Origin: Mastacembelus armatus
Lineage: Eukaryota > Chordata > Actinopteri > Synbranchiformes > Mastacembelidae
Length of the DNA: 64,000 nucleotides
Assembly (NCBI RefSeq): GCF_900324485.2
Contig: NC_046640.1
Coordinates: 18,600,217 to 18,664,216, forward strand
Reading direction: 5' to 3'
The notes beneath the pieces were generated by a model, which searched no databases, had not been told where the DNA came from, and saw only the letters and a list, made by a program, of their open reading frames with translations. Both the position numbers and the translations under genes were made by a program. Positions 20,196 to 30,631 of the stretch are shown one piece after another. Positions within the stretch are counted from its first letter, which is position 1; each line of letters starts with the position of its first letter.

Positions 20196-20664
20196 ACAAC
20201 CAGCTTCAGTACCAAACACCACGTACACAGTAATAAACAGCTGTGTCCTCAGGCTGCAGATTCAGTCCTGTTAATGTCACAGAACTAGTAGAAGTGTGTG
20301 TGTGGTATTTGAACTTGTTCTTCAAAGCATCATTTTGATAAAAGTCTCCTTCACCCCATCGATGTAAAATCCACTCCATTGGTTTTCCTTCAGGCTGTCT
20401 GATCCAACCTGTTGCATAGCTGTCATCAGTCAGAGAATAACCAGAGACCTGACAGGTGATGGTCAAAGACTGTCCAGGCTGCACAGCCTTTGAGTCTGGC
20501 TGGATGAGATTGAGACTGTGAACACCTGTGGAAACAGAAATCAACATTATCTCCATCATTCATCTGAATATTCAGTGTTTCTAATGTGTTTGTTAGTGTG
20601 AATCCACTGAAAGCGCCTCACAGGATCCAGCTGCCAGCAGCAGTATCAGAGCTACAGAGAACAT
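20196..20664 (-). CDS. ighv: V14: IGHV segment, group B, with stop-bearing 3' extension
   Basis: Exon 1 (20622-20664) encodes MFSVALILLLAAGS; exon 2 is 20196-20525 (330 nt). Mature LNLIQPDSKAVQPGQ; CDR1 SLTDDSYAT; FR2 GWIRQPEGKPMEWIL; CDR2 HRWGEGD; FR3 KYHTHTSTSSVTLTGLN to [14 protein letters not shown], then an in-frame TGA about 14 nt before the heptamer. V05 lacks these 20 extra bases. Only joins trimmed past the TGA, or shifted in frame at the V end, could be productive. Confidence 0.85.
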
Positions 20665-20760
20665 GGTTGATGTTGAAGCTCTTCTGTCCTCTCACTGACA
20701 CACAGACCCACACTGCACTTCCTTATGAGCTACATTCATTTACATATTGTTGAATCATTG

Positions 20761-20768
20761 ATTTGCAT
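20761..20768 (-). promoter_or_regulatory. Octamer of V14
   Basis: Perfect ATGCAAAT on the minus strand, 97 bp from the ATG. Confidence 0.82.
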
Positions 20769-21718
20769 CTCACAAAAATTATTTTAAACACGGATTGAAA
20801 AGACTGACCTTATAATGAAGTAGATGGTTTCACTGTATGTGGGAACATTTTATTCAGTAGGTTTGCAAAAATGCAAAATAACTTTTAGTGTGTGTGTAAT
20901 AATGTAATGGAATAATGGAAATAATATATATTAATTTATGAGACTTACTGTGTAAATGTTTTATAAATGACTGGTTTTAGCACATTGTTGTCTTGTCCTT
21001 GGGCTTTTTGTGAAGAAACAGTCCACACACTAAACTGTTGTTACTAAAATATGTAAATTTGGAATGAACTCACCACAGATAAAAGCAGTGTCCTGATCCT
21101 GGTGATTTATCTGACTGTTATCAGACTGTGAGAACATGGTTGATGTTGAAACTAAACTGATGTGATCTTTTCTACAGTCAAAAGTTTGCTTTGGTTTGTT
21201 TGTTTGTTTTGTTGTTATGTTGCAGAAACTGACTTTCTAAGGATGAATTTCTCATTAGACGAGTTTTTAAAGTCAAGATATTAGAAAAATGTATTTCATT
21301 ACTGACTCATGGCCCTCCCCCTTTCTTTGATTTTCCTGTTCACCTTTTTACATCAAGTTAAAACATTTAATAATCAGACACACGTGGTGTTTGCGGAAAT
21401 AGAAACGTCTGATACTTCTCACTGTTCCTCTGCTGATACTCTAATATCATGTATGTGTTGCTGCTCTGGTTCTTTGAGAGCTCCCTCAACAAGCAGAATC
21501 TCTTCTACTGAATCTGTGGGACAGTGTGTTTTTTCAGCCTCACATTAGGTGGAAATTTGCTCATTTTGAAAAGAGAAAGAATCAGGGTCAGAGTGAGTGG
21601 AACAGGACCAGTCAAATCTGCTGCTGATATTTCTAGGTTTCTATTTTGAATTGGACTTTATTGATGATATGAGTAACTATTGTTGGGAAATGTGATCCCA
21701 GTAAGATTGAGTCCTGTA
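20769..21718. repeat. B-to-C spacer, type 2
   Basis: No gene supported. Paralogue of 7698-8623 and 32541-34007. Confidence 0.65.
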
Positions 21719-21757
21719 GGTTTTTGTACAGCTGCTGAACCAACTCCAGTCACTGTG
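21719..21757 (-). promoter_or_regulatory. 23-RSS of V15
   Basis: CACAGTG (21751-21757), 23-bp spacer, ACAAAAACC (21719-21727). Confidence 0.93.
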
Positions 21758-22203
21758 ACTCTCGAGCACAATAATAAACAGCAGAATCTTCAGTTTTCAG
21801 ACTGTTCATCTGCAGATACAGCTGCTGTCTGTTGTTGTCTCTGGAGATGGTAAACCGGCCTTGGACTGACTGAGAGTAGTAGATGTTAGCACTGTCATAT
21901 CTGATGCTCGCAACCCACTCCAGTCCTTTTCCAGGAGCCTGTCTGACCCAGCCCATCCAGTAGTTAACAAAATCCAATCCATAGGCGTAACAGGTCAATT
22001 TGTGGGATTCTCCAGGCCTTTTAACCACTGGTTCAGATTGTGTCAGAGTCTGACCATCAACACCTGTCAAGACAAACCAGAAAATAGTCAGTTGATGTAA
22101 GTTTGCACCTTCTTGAAAACAGATTGATTTCAAGCTTTGCAGATATTTTCTCACCTACCCAGCCGATGGTTAAAAGCAGCAGTCCTGTCCTATAGTCCAT
22201 CAT
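21758..22203 (-). CDS. ighv: V15: IGHV segment, group C
   Basis: Exon 1 (22155-22203) encodes [16 protein letters not shown], with two changes from the usual TICWA end. Exon 2 is 21758-22063. Mature [15 protein letters not shown]; first Cys in KLTCYAYGL, where CYAYG replaces CTASG; CDR1 [10 protein letters not shown]2 [17 protein letters not shown]2 [11 protein letters not shown]3 [17 protein letters not shown] to [13 protein letters not shown]. Its close relative V25 has a stop where this gene has the second Tyr of CYAYG. Open throughout. Confidence 0.92.
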
Positions 22204-22275
22204 GTTAAACTGTGTGTCCACTGTTCTCTGTCGTCCTCTCTGCAGTCAGATAAGTAGAGGTGGAAGACATCTGAG

Positions 22276-22283
22276 TTTTGCAT
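22276..22283 (-). promoter_or_regulatory. Octamer of V15
   Basis: ATGCAAAA on the minus strand, 73 bp from the ATG. Confidence 0.7.
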
Positions 22284-22911
22284 TGACTCCTCCTCACAGG
22301 AGAATATCTACAGATATTAGGTGAAACTGGGTATGAGGATTTTACCAGTCAGTTTCCTAAATCAGTTGTTTTCACATTTCTCTCACATGTTCAGTAAAAT
22401 AATATTAACACCATTACCATGTTTATACTGATAATACTAACACATTAAACTTAGTTCATTCATGTGAACAAAATTATCTATAAATTTAAAAAAAACGATA
22501 GATTTGATTTAGTATGAAGACTGTTCGTCATTAGTCAAATTACTCTAATCACCAACATACAGTCGTCTCTCTCTACTGAAAACTTGCTGTATTTTCATCT
22601 CATCATGTCACTATCCAGAGTTTTCACTGATCAAATGTTTTTCAGCTTCTTACTCTTTCAGTCTTGGTTCATGTAATGTGTAGTTGGTACTTGTAAATAT
22701 GATGCTGGTATTTTTGTTTTAATGTCTGTTAGGAGGTGAAAGGCTTTTGATAATCGCTGTGATGGATCTAATATAATGATGAAAATAGTTATTACTCATG
22801 AGTTTATGGTAAAATATCTATAAATGTGATGTGGATTTATCAAAGTGATTTTAATGGTGTTGACAAAATCCAGATGTGACTGAGGTCAAACTGCTGCTTG
22901 TGGTCTGTGGT
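22284..22911. repeat. C-to-D spacer
   Basis: No gene. Paralogue of 5135-5893 and 18316-18943. Confidence 0.65.
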
Positions 22912-22950
22912 GGTTTTTGTACAACTGCTTCACTGTCTCCAGTCACTGTG
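22912..22950 (-). promoter_or_regulatory. 23-RSS of V16
   Basis: CACAGTG (22944-22950), 23-bp spacer, ACAAAAACC (22912-22920). Confidence 0.92.
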
Positions 22951-23258
22951 TTGTCGAGCACAGAAGTAAACAGCAGAATCTTCTGTTGTCAGGCTCTTGA
23001 CCTGGAGGTACTGGGTGCTGCTGGGAACATCTTGAGTAAAAATGAAACGGCTTTGAAAGGAGCTGCCATAGGTTGGAGTGTTTGTATTTGTGTTTATCCA
23101 CCCCATCCACTCCAGAGCTTTCTCTGGTCTCTGCCTTATCCAGTTCATGCTGTAGCTGGTCATGGTATAACCAGATGTGGCACATGACATCTTCACTGTC
23201 TCTCCAGGTCTTTTCAGCACCGAGGGAGACTGGTCCAGTTTGATCTCACTCCAAACTC
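22951..23258 (-). pseudogene. V16: IGHV group D without leader or promoter
   Basis: The V exon (308 nt) is open: [80 protein letters not shown]. Just beyond its 5' edge the sequence jumps from the acceptor into what corresponds to about 13760 of the V09 block. Intron, leader exon and octamer, roughly 370 bp, are therefore deleted. It can serve only as a conversion donor or an RSS target. Confidence 0.88.
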
Positions 23259-23427
23259 CTTAAAAAATGTATAAAATACTGAATCCGTGAAAACAACAAC
23301 AACAAACTACACATAGTCCTCTGCATGAAAGTAAAGTAATATTACAACATTTGAAAACATTGTTCCTGAGGTAAAACTAACATTTAGTACAGTCTTTGCT
23401 CAGTTACCCCCTTCCCTCCTGTATAAA

Positions 23428-23874
23428 TACAGTGCATTCAGAAAGTATCTAGACCCCCTTCACTCTGTTAAATGTTATGTTGAAGCCTGATGCTACAGTC
23501 TTCATTTAATTTATTTTCTTATCAGTCTACACTCAGTACCACATAATGACAAAGTTAAAAAACAATTTTAGAAATGTCTGTCCCTATCCAACTGACTGAC
23601 TGAGTCCAGGTGAGCAAATCTTGTCACACCCCAAAAAAAAAAAAAAAAAAAAAAAACAGATCCTGGTTGTTATTGCTGTAAGTACTGAGTAAAGCATCTG
23701 AATACTTATGCACATGTGGCGTTGCATTTCTTTTTATAAATTTACTGACATTATGAGGTACTGAGTGTAGATTAATGAGGAAAATAAATAATTTAAATGT
23801 TTGTAGTATCAGGCTGCAACATAACAAAACTGAAAAAAGTGAAGTGAGTCTCAATATGTATTGAATGCACTATA
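23428..23874. mobile_element. Tc1/mariner-type MITE, copy 2
   Basis: Paralogue of 13921-14387, with TACAGTGCATTCAGAAAGTA at the left and TTGAATGCACTATA at the right. It carries a longer A run and a small internal deletion relative to copy 1. It was duplicated together with V16-V17. Confidence 0.8.
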
Positions 23875-23978
23875 TGTAAAACCGCTTCTCTCCTTCTCAG
23901 AGAACTGGTCTGAAATCATTAGTGGTCTGAGGGCTCCTCCTCTGGTGGCTTCATGTTATAGGTTTTCAGGCACTGAGG

Positions 23979-24017
23979 GGTTTTTGTTCAGGTCTACTGA
24001 TGGTTTGTGTTATTGTG
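23979..24017 (-). promoter_or_regulatory. 23-RSS of V17
   Basis: CACAATA (24011-24017), 23-bp spacer, ACAAAAACC (23979-23987). Confidence 0.88.
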
Positions 24018-24462
24018 AGTCTCTGGCACAGTAATAAACTGCTGTGTCTTCAGGCTGCATGTTCTGTCCGTTCAGAGTCATTGTCTTGCTGGAAGAGTCT
24101 AAGTCAATACTGAACTTGTTCTTTAGTGAATCTTTGTAGTATGAAGCACTAGTATCTTTCATTCCAATCCACTCCAGTCCTTTCCCTGCAGGCTGTCTGA
24201 TCCAAGCTGTGTAGTAGCCAAGAGAGTAAGAGACCTGACAGGTGATGGTCAGACGTTGACCTGGCTGCACAGTCACAGAGGCTGGCTGTGTCAGCTGTTC
24301 ACATTTCACACCTGTTAAAAACAAACAAAAAAAAAAACATATTAAATATTGAATCAGTGTAATAGCAGTGAAGAGTCAGTGAGCTGTGATCATACTGTCT
24401 GTGCCTCAGTGAGACTCACAGGATCCAGCAGCCAGCAGCAGCAGCAGAGCTACAGGGAACAT
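24018..24462 (-). CDS. ighv: V17: IGHV segment, group A, mosaic
   Basis: Exon 1 (24420-24462) encodes MFPVALLLLLAAGS; exon 2 is 24018-24311 (294 nt). Mature EQLTQPASVTVQPGQ; CDR1 SLGYYTA (one residue shorter than V01); FR2 WIRQPAGKGLEWIG; CDR2 MKDTSASY; FR3 FSIDLDSSSKTMTLNGQ to [12 protein letters not shown]. Codons for TAVYY (24030-24047) follow the C' sequence, not group A. Intron and promoter differ from all other A genes. Open and probably functional. Confidence 0.92.
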
Positions 24463-24538
24463 GGTTGGTGTTGGTGATGGGAGCTTCTCTTCCTCTGCAG
24501 CAGACAGCAAGATATATGTGGGTCTCTGAGGAAGTCCA

Positions 24539-24546
24539 GTTTGCAT
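24539..24546 (-). promoter_or_regulatory. Octamer of V17
   Basis: ATGCAAAC on the minus strand, 77 bp from the ATG; flank unlike other group A promoters. Confidence 0.72.
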
Positions 24547-24751
24547 AGAGAAGGACACTGACAGTTGTAGAGGGAGGTTGGACTAATGTGTCAAATGTAG
24601 TCTTAGCTTTCATTTTTATCATGAATATTTATTAGAATAATAGAGATATTTCTTTGGTGATGACGTAAAACCAGTTTATTTGAATGTGATTTGCAGAAAG
24701 CATATTTTTAATTTGGGTTGACATTTTACACAGTGTTTCTATGCATTTCAG

Positions 24752-25046
24752 GGGCTCTTGAACAAAATAATAAACAGCAGAGTTTTCAGTTGTCAGAATG
24801 TTAATCTGCAGATAACGCTGCTGCCTACGGCTGTCGCTGGAGCCAGCAGACTGTTCTTGGACTGACCGAGAGTAGGAAGTGGTGATACTATCACTGCTGA
24901 TGGTAGCAGCCCACTACAGAACAGTGTCCAGTTTGATCCACATGTTCCAGTTGTGGCCAGTGAGTGCTGAATATGTGCATATCAGAATATTGGATTTTTT
25001 TAGGTGTTTTAACCACTGATTAAGACTCTGTCAGGGTTTGAAGCTC
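24752..25046 (-). pseudogene. V18: decayed C-like IGHV
   Basis: Minus-strand similarity runs from QTLTES in FR1 to an FR3 end where the second Cys codon TGT has become TTT. Several stops and indels break the frame, no usable heptamer follows, and no leader was found. It looks much older than the other pseudogenes here. Limits approximate. Confidence 0.7.
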
Positions 25047-25408
25047 AGAGGACACAGAGATCTTTTTGGTGGTGGTACCGATTTTCAGATTTTTCAAATG
25101 AATAATGTTTATTTGATTAGCTGAGCTGATGGGCTTTCCACATGTTGGATATGTCATGTAGAAATGTTCAAATACAGTATATTTATACTTTAACACTTGT
25201 CTTTCAGAGTTAATAATAAACACACTAACTATCACAGTTAAATCATCTGGTGACTGATGACACTAAAAAAAAGGGAGTGTCAAACCAAAACTGTTGTTTG
25301 AATAATCTCCATACCTTGGTATGCTTGTGTCTGTGTGTGTTTATGGATATTGGCATAATGTCTTTAGTGAATATTATTCAAATTCATATATTTACAGTAT
25401 TTCTGAGT
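25047..25408. other. Spacer between V18 and V19
   Basis: No gene seen; AT-rich. Confidence 0.4.
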
Positions 25409-25550
25409 CAGTGTGTGTGTTTGGCACAATAATACACAGCAGAGTCCTCGGGCTTTAGATTAGACAGTCTCAGATACACCATGTTGCTGCCATCATCTCT
25501 GCTGATTTCTACACGTCCTCTCACACTGTTTGCATAAGTGTTTCTACTGG
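25409..25550 (-). pseudogene. V19: IGHV group E, 3' half only
   Basis: FR3 is clean ([20 protein letters not shown], then [22 protein letters not shown]) and matches V08. Upstream of 25551 the sequence becomes AT-rich non-Ig DNA, so FR1 to CDR2 and the leader are missing. A CACACTG heptamer (25409-25415) remains, but I see no nonamer at the expected distance. Confidence 0.78.
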
Positions 25551-26473
25551 AATCAGAATTATATGTAATGTAATTACATAATTACCTTATAATATAATTA
25601 ATGGTAATAAATATTAATATAATTAATGTAATTTTATAATGATCATTTGTAATGTGTTGATCAGAATCACAATCAATCAAGATGAAAAGAGCATTTAGTA
25701 GATGAAGATCAACATTTACATGGATCAGTTAAAGACAAATACATCAGCAGTAACTGTGTTAATATCTGATAATCCCAGTAAAACCACCTCTGCTCTTATA
25801 CACGTTTCAAAAGAGGGACTATATTTTTTCTGTCTGTTAAATAGTCTGAACTCACTCAGCCTGGGTATGTCTGTCTGATTTTTTTTTCTTCCCCTTTTAG
25901 AGCAATGGTCCAACCTGTTTGTGTTAAATTTTATCTTCAAATTGTAACTGACAAAGAAAATTAGTATTGTTCATGTGCATGTGTGTGTGCCAGCACCCCT
26001 GATATTACTCACATTCTGGAGACTGAAACCTGTATACACACTCACAGTGTGGGGACTCAGCTGTTCCCCACCCTGTAAATCATGTAGTTCTAGACAACTG
26101 GGTTTAAGATTCAGGTTACAATTGGTCATGTAGTGGTGATGGGTAAATCCTGAGTAGGTGAATGTAAGTCAATGTAGAGTCCTCACAAATAATGGAAACA
26201 CGTGTGTGCATGTGTGTGTAGAATCTGATAGTAGTAGAAAGAGAGGGAAAGAAAATGCTTAAATATTAGTTTCATTCTTCTTCTTTTTCTATCAGGACGA
26301 GTGTTTTAGTTAAATCTATGTTGGTGATTGGTGAATGTTCATCAGTACACACCTTGATCCACTGATTCTGTGTATTGCTCCTAAATTAATACTTGACATG
26401 TTGTTCCTAATCCAAAACAAAATACGTTGAAGCTGTGAGCTGATTTTGGTCCATCAATCCAAAATGACTGACA
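25551..26473. other. Unique spacer with GT-rich repeat
   Basis: No gene found. About 25975-26225 is flanked by GTGTGTG runs and contains CACAGTGTGGGGACTCAG-like sequence resembling a common fish interspersed repeat; family not recognised. Confidence 0.4.
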
Positions 26474-26512
26474 GGTTTTTGTACAGCTGCTGAACAAACT
26501 CCAGTCACTCTG
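26474..26512 (-). promoter_or_regulatory. RSS of V20 with damaged heptamer
   Basis: CAGAGTG (26506-26512) in place of CACAGTG, 23-bp spacer, intact ACAAAAACC (26474-26482). The third heptamer base is normally invariant. Confidence 0.85.
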
Positions 26513-26958
26513 ACTATCGAGCACAATAATAAACAGCAGAATCTTCAGGTTTCAGACTGTTCATCTGCAGATACAGCTGCTGTCTGTTGTTGTCTCTGGA
26601 GATGGTAAACCGGCCTTGGACTGACTGAGAGTAGTAGATGCTGCTGCTATCCCAGCTAATAGTTGCAAACCACTCCAGTCCTTTTCCAGGAGTCTGTCTG
26701 ACCCAGTTCATAGTGTAGTCGCTGAAGGTGAATCCAGAGGCTGTACAGGTCAATGTGTGGGATTCTCCAGGCCTTTTAACCACTGGTTCAGATTGCGTCA
26801 GAGTCTGACCATCAACACCTGTCAAGACAAACCAGAAAATAGTCAGTTGATGTAAGTTTGCACCTTCTTGAAAACAGATTGATTTCAAGCTTTGCAGATA
26901 TTTTCTCACCTGCCCAGCAGATGGTTAAAAGCAGCAGTCCTGTCCTATAGTCCACCAT
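26513..26958 (-). CDS. ighv: V20: IGHV segment, group C, weak RSS
   Basis: Exon 1 (26910-26958) encodes [16 protein letters not shown], with GTG replacing the second ATG. Exon 2 is 26513-26818. Mature [18 protein letters not shown]1 [10 protein letters not shown]2 [17 protein letters not shown]2 [11 protein letters not shown]3 [17 protein letters not shown] to [11 protein letters not shown], then TAG just before the heptamer. Coding body is open, but the CAGAGTG heptamer probably makes rearrangement rare. Confidence 0.85.
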
Positions 26959-27030
26959 GTTAAACTGTGTGTCCACTGTTCTCTGTCGTCCTCTCTGCAG
27001 TCAGATAAGTAGAGGTGGAAGACATCTGAG

Positions 27031-27038
27031 TTTTGCAT
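27031..27038 (-). promoter_or_regulatory. Octamer of V20
   Basis: ATGCAAAA on the minus strand, 73 bp from the ATG. Confidence 0.7.
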
Positions 27039-28053
27039 TGACTCCTCCTCACAGGAAGGAGTGAACCAGACTGGTCATCATAGACATTTCTTGTTTCAGT
27101 CAATATATAGTGAGAGTTGTGGTTTGAGCCTAATACGTTTTCATTCAATCTGAATTTAAAAAAATCTGAATACTCCTCAGAAAATTATTTCTGTGTGGTA
27201 AAATCAGATTTTTCTTCTAATATTGTGTGTAATGGTCAGAATAAGAAACAGTTTTAGCTACAAACAGTTTAAATATGTAAAGTTTCGTTCTTACTGCCCT
27301 GATACAAATTTTACTTTTGACGGAAAATAGATGAACTGTTGTTATTTGTCTGTTACATCTGTAAAGTAAATAAATGTATTCGCATATAGAAAAGCAAAGT
27401 CACCACAGTTAAAATGTTAGTAAGTTCTGCTAAATGATGTTAAACAATCAGGATCCTAACGTGAATTAACACTTCACAGATAAAAGCAGTGTCCTGATCT
27501 TTTGATTCATCTGACTGTAAGTAAAGGTTGATCAGCACTAATTTAAAATGTACACAGGAAACATTATATCAACATTTATACTAAAGACATTTTCTTGGTT
27601 AAATGTTACATGTTTGTTTACAGTGTGAAGACCTTTAATATGATGGATATGTGCATTTATGTCATTTTTAAATCACGACCCAGTTGAAAATTTTCAAAAA
27701 TGTCAACTTTGATTGTTTTTACAGCAAGTTTGTGTATGTGTGGTCTTAATGTCATATGTCAGATCAGTGGTCTGAAGGCTCCTAAACTGGTGACAAATGA
27801 AATGGAAAGAAAACTTTCTGCAGATGAACTTCTTGTTAGGCTCTAAGTTTTTAAAGTCAGTCTAAATTTACTGTTTACTAATGTTCAGTGAGTTTACTGT
27901 CTGAGTAATTAAGATGATATTGATAAATTAAAGAACATATAAAATCTACCAACTGTTCCCTGTTTACTCCAAAAGTAAACTGGTCTGAAATCATTAGTGG
28001 TCTGAGGGCTCCTCCTCTGGTGGCTTCATGTTACAGGTTTTCAGGCATTGAGG
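27039..28053. repeat. C-to-C' spacer
   Basis: No gene. Paralogue of 9189-10215, ending in the CACAATA-RSS 3' module. Confidence 0.65.
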
Positions 28054-28092
28054 GGTTTTTGTTCAGGTCTACTGATGGTTTGTGTTATTGTG
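28054..28092 (-). promoter_or_regulatory. 23-RSS of V21
   Basis: CACAATA (28086-28092), 23-bp spacer, ACAAAAACC (28054-28062). Confidence 0.86.
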
Positions 28093-28336
28093 GTTGTCTG
28101 GCACAGTAATAAACTGCTGTGTCCTCCGTCTTCAGACTGTTCATCTTTAGATAAAGTTTACTGCTGGAGTCATCTCTGGAGATGGTGAATCTACCCTGGA
28201 CTGACTGGGAGTAATAGATGGGACTACTAGATGTGCCTATAAAAGCAACCCACTCCAGTCCTTTTCCAGGAGCCTGTCTGACCCAGCTCATAGCGTAGTC
28301 GCTGAATGTGAATCCAGAGGCTGTACAGGTCAATGT
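28093..28336 (-). pseudogene. V21: C' IGHV, 5'-truncated and fused to A flank
   Basis: Open from the first Cys region ([38 protein letters not shown]) to [13 protein letters not shown]. At 28336, within FR1, it switches abruptly to the AT-rich 3' flank of group A (as at 1490 and 44165). FR1, leader and promoter are gone. The junction records a recombination between a C' gene and the flank of V22. Confidence 0.88.
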
Positions 28337-28339
28337 TAA

Positions 28340-28644
28340 TAGAATAATATAAATTAAAACTTTGCTCTTTAACTCATTGGAAGAGACAATGCAGTTGGTT
28401 TGAATGATGAAGAAGTTTCAGTTTCTAACATATCAGTGAAGCTGACTAAAGAGAACTAAAGATGCTAATTTCTTTATGATTTACTGAATGTCATTATAGA
28501 AGCATAATCTATTTTATATTGTTTACACATTTTCAGTGCACTTTACTTTTGCAACACTGTTTTCTGTGAACTATGATAAAATCATTAGTGGTCTGAGGGC
28601 TCCTGCTCTGGTGGCTTCATGTTACAGGTTTTCAGGCGCTGAGG
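28340..28644. repeat. Group A 3' flank module
   Basis: Homologous to 1491-1791 and 44165-44470; no gene. Confidence 0.7.
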
Positions 28645-28683
28645 GGTTTTTGTTCAGGTCTACTGATGGTTTGTGTTATTGTG
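28645..28683 (-). promoter_or_regulatory. 23-RSS of V22
   Basis: CACAATA (28677-28683), 23-bp spacer, ACAAAAACC (28645-28653). Confidence 0.88.
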
Positions 28684-29106
28684 GGTATCTGGCACAGTAA
28701 TACACAGCAGTGTCTTCAGGCTGCATCTTCTGTCCGTTCAGAGTCACTGTCTTGCTGGAAGAGTCTAAGTCAATACTGAACTTGTTCTTTAGTGAATCTT
28801 TGTAGTATGAATCACCAGTATATTTGTATCCAATCCACTCCAGTCCTTTCCCTGCAGGCTGTCTGATCCAAGCTGTCCAGTAGCTGCTCACAGAATAAGA
28901 GACCTGACAGGTGATGGTCAGACGTTGACCTGGCTGCACAGTCACAGAGGCTGGCTGTGTCAGCTGTTCACATTTCACACCTGTTAAAAAGACAAACATC
29001 TTGTGTCACCAGTCATCAGGTTGTACTGCAGAACATGAAATACTGACTGAACTGATGACTCACATGATCCAGCTGCCAACAGCAGCAGCAGAGCTACAGA
29101 CAACAT
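28684..29106 (-). CDS. ighv: V22: IGHV segment, group A
   Basis: Exon 1 (29064-29106) encodes MLSVALLLLLAAGS, a leader shared only with V34. Exon 2 is 28684-28980 (297 nt). Mature EQLTQPASVTVQPGQ; CDR1 SVSSYWTA; FR2 WIRQPAGKGLEWIG; CDR2 YKYTGDSY; FR3 [33 protein letters not shown]. Open throughout with TATA-like TTTTTATAGC on the plus strand between octamer and ATG. Confidence 0.93.
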
Positions 29107-29192
29107 TGTTTATGCTGCAACTGACGTGCTGTGAACTGCACTGACAGTCTGATGTGAAGTTTTTATAGCTGAGTGAAAGGGAAGGTCACTAA

Positions 29193-29200
29193 GTTTGCAT
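29193..29200 (-). promoter_or_regulatory. Octamer of V22
   Basis: ATGCAAAC on the minus strand, 87 bp from the ATG. Confidence 0.75.
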
Positions 29201-30631
29201 AGAATCAAACATTAATGCTGATCCTCCCAGAGCCAATAAATCTGATCAGTGCTACTATAAACTATTGATTCATAAATATGTTGTAGTTGTATTTTAATTT
29301 GGACACACTTTCTCATTAAATTCAAAAGTGAAGTGTGTCCAGACTTTTGGTAGTGTAAATGAATATTGAATGAATATTGGAAAATATATTAATTACAATC
29401 AGCTTTACAATAACTGATATGATATAACCATGGAAACAAACACCACAGCCACCACAAATGTTATCTTTGTGTAAACCATATATACATTGTTTGTTTAAAT
29501 GCAGTTATTTATGAACTGTCATTATCTGTCTGTACATCAGACTCTTGAATAACTTAAATGTATCAGTATTAAAATGTTGCTTTACTTATATGCTCCAAAA
29601 AGGAATAGTGACAGCAGATAGGATTGTGTAAATTGAATAAAAAATGAAATTTGCTGTGTCTGGTTTGCAGATTTGCATCAATGTCTCTAATGTTCACACT
29701 TTTTACAGATGTTTGAACACAGAAACATACAGAGAAACAGGTGCTCAGGAACTGAAAACCCCTGTGCAATGAACTACATCATTTAGTTTAGAGAAAAACA
29801 TGGAGTCATTCATGTATTTATAGATTGTTTTTTTTTTAATTTTTTAAAAGTCAAATCAGATACAAATGTGAGAAGGAGTTAATGTAACAAAGGCCCAGGA
29901 TTCATCCTGCTTGTCTTTATGTTGTTGCAGTTGTGCAGTTGATTATGGAGCAATATCAGTATTTTTCAGAATTTGTTGATTTTGAAATGTACCTTTTAAG
30001 CTCAGCCACACACCAGGTAATGGCACTGCTGTCACTGCTGATGGTAAACATCTTTACTTTTAAACTTTACTTTAAGAAAATGTCCTGAATGAAGTTAACA
30101 CATAATTTTTATTAGAAACATTTTAGAGGATGAGGTTGGTGATTTTTTTGTTTTTGACTTGTTTTCCATAAATTGACTTTAATTTGACATATAAAGAGGA
30201 GTGTTATTATGGGAAATATCACTGACTAGATCCCCCAGAATGTCTTCTCCCTTCTCCCTCCATGAAGAAAAACCAAAGGCCTCTTATTTATTTGAAACAT
30301 GGCACTGAGCCCAGACTCTTTGAACCAGATTGGAGTGACAGCTGAAGGTGACAGGTTGTTGTTGTTTTCTACCAGACTGTTAGGGCAGTAATGATGGTTG
30401 ATGGTGGGGTAAATGTCAGTAATTGTACAGTATTCATTATCACACCATCAGTTGTTTCCTTCATATGTGCCTGTTTAGATCCATTGTCATATTCTCCATG
30501 GTTAGATTCATCTGACTCATCATATGTTCTACTGCCAGTTTTGGTCTGATACTCTGTGGAGGTTTTGTCCAGTATTCCTGTTTAGTTTCACCCTTTGTTT
30601 TCAAAGTCTAATACTCAGAGATCAGTGTGCA
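29201..30631. repeat. Long spacer upstream of V22
   Basis: No gene supported over 1.4 kb. It matches 55117-56560 nearly base for base. Confidence 0.6.

Noticed and set aside
25970-26230. Possible MITE or minisatellite flanked by GT runs
   Set aside because: No clear terminal repeats or target duplication could be read by eye.
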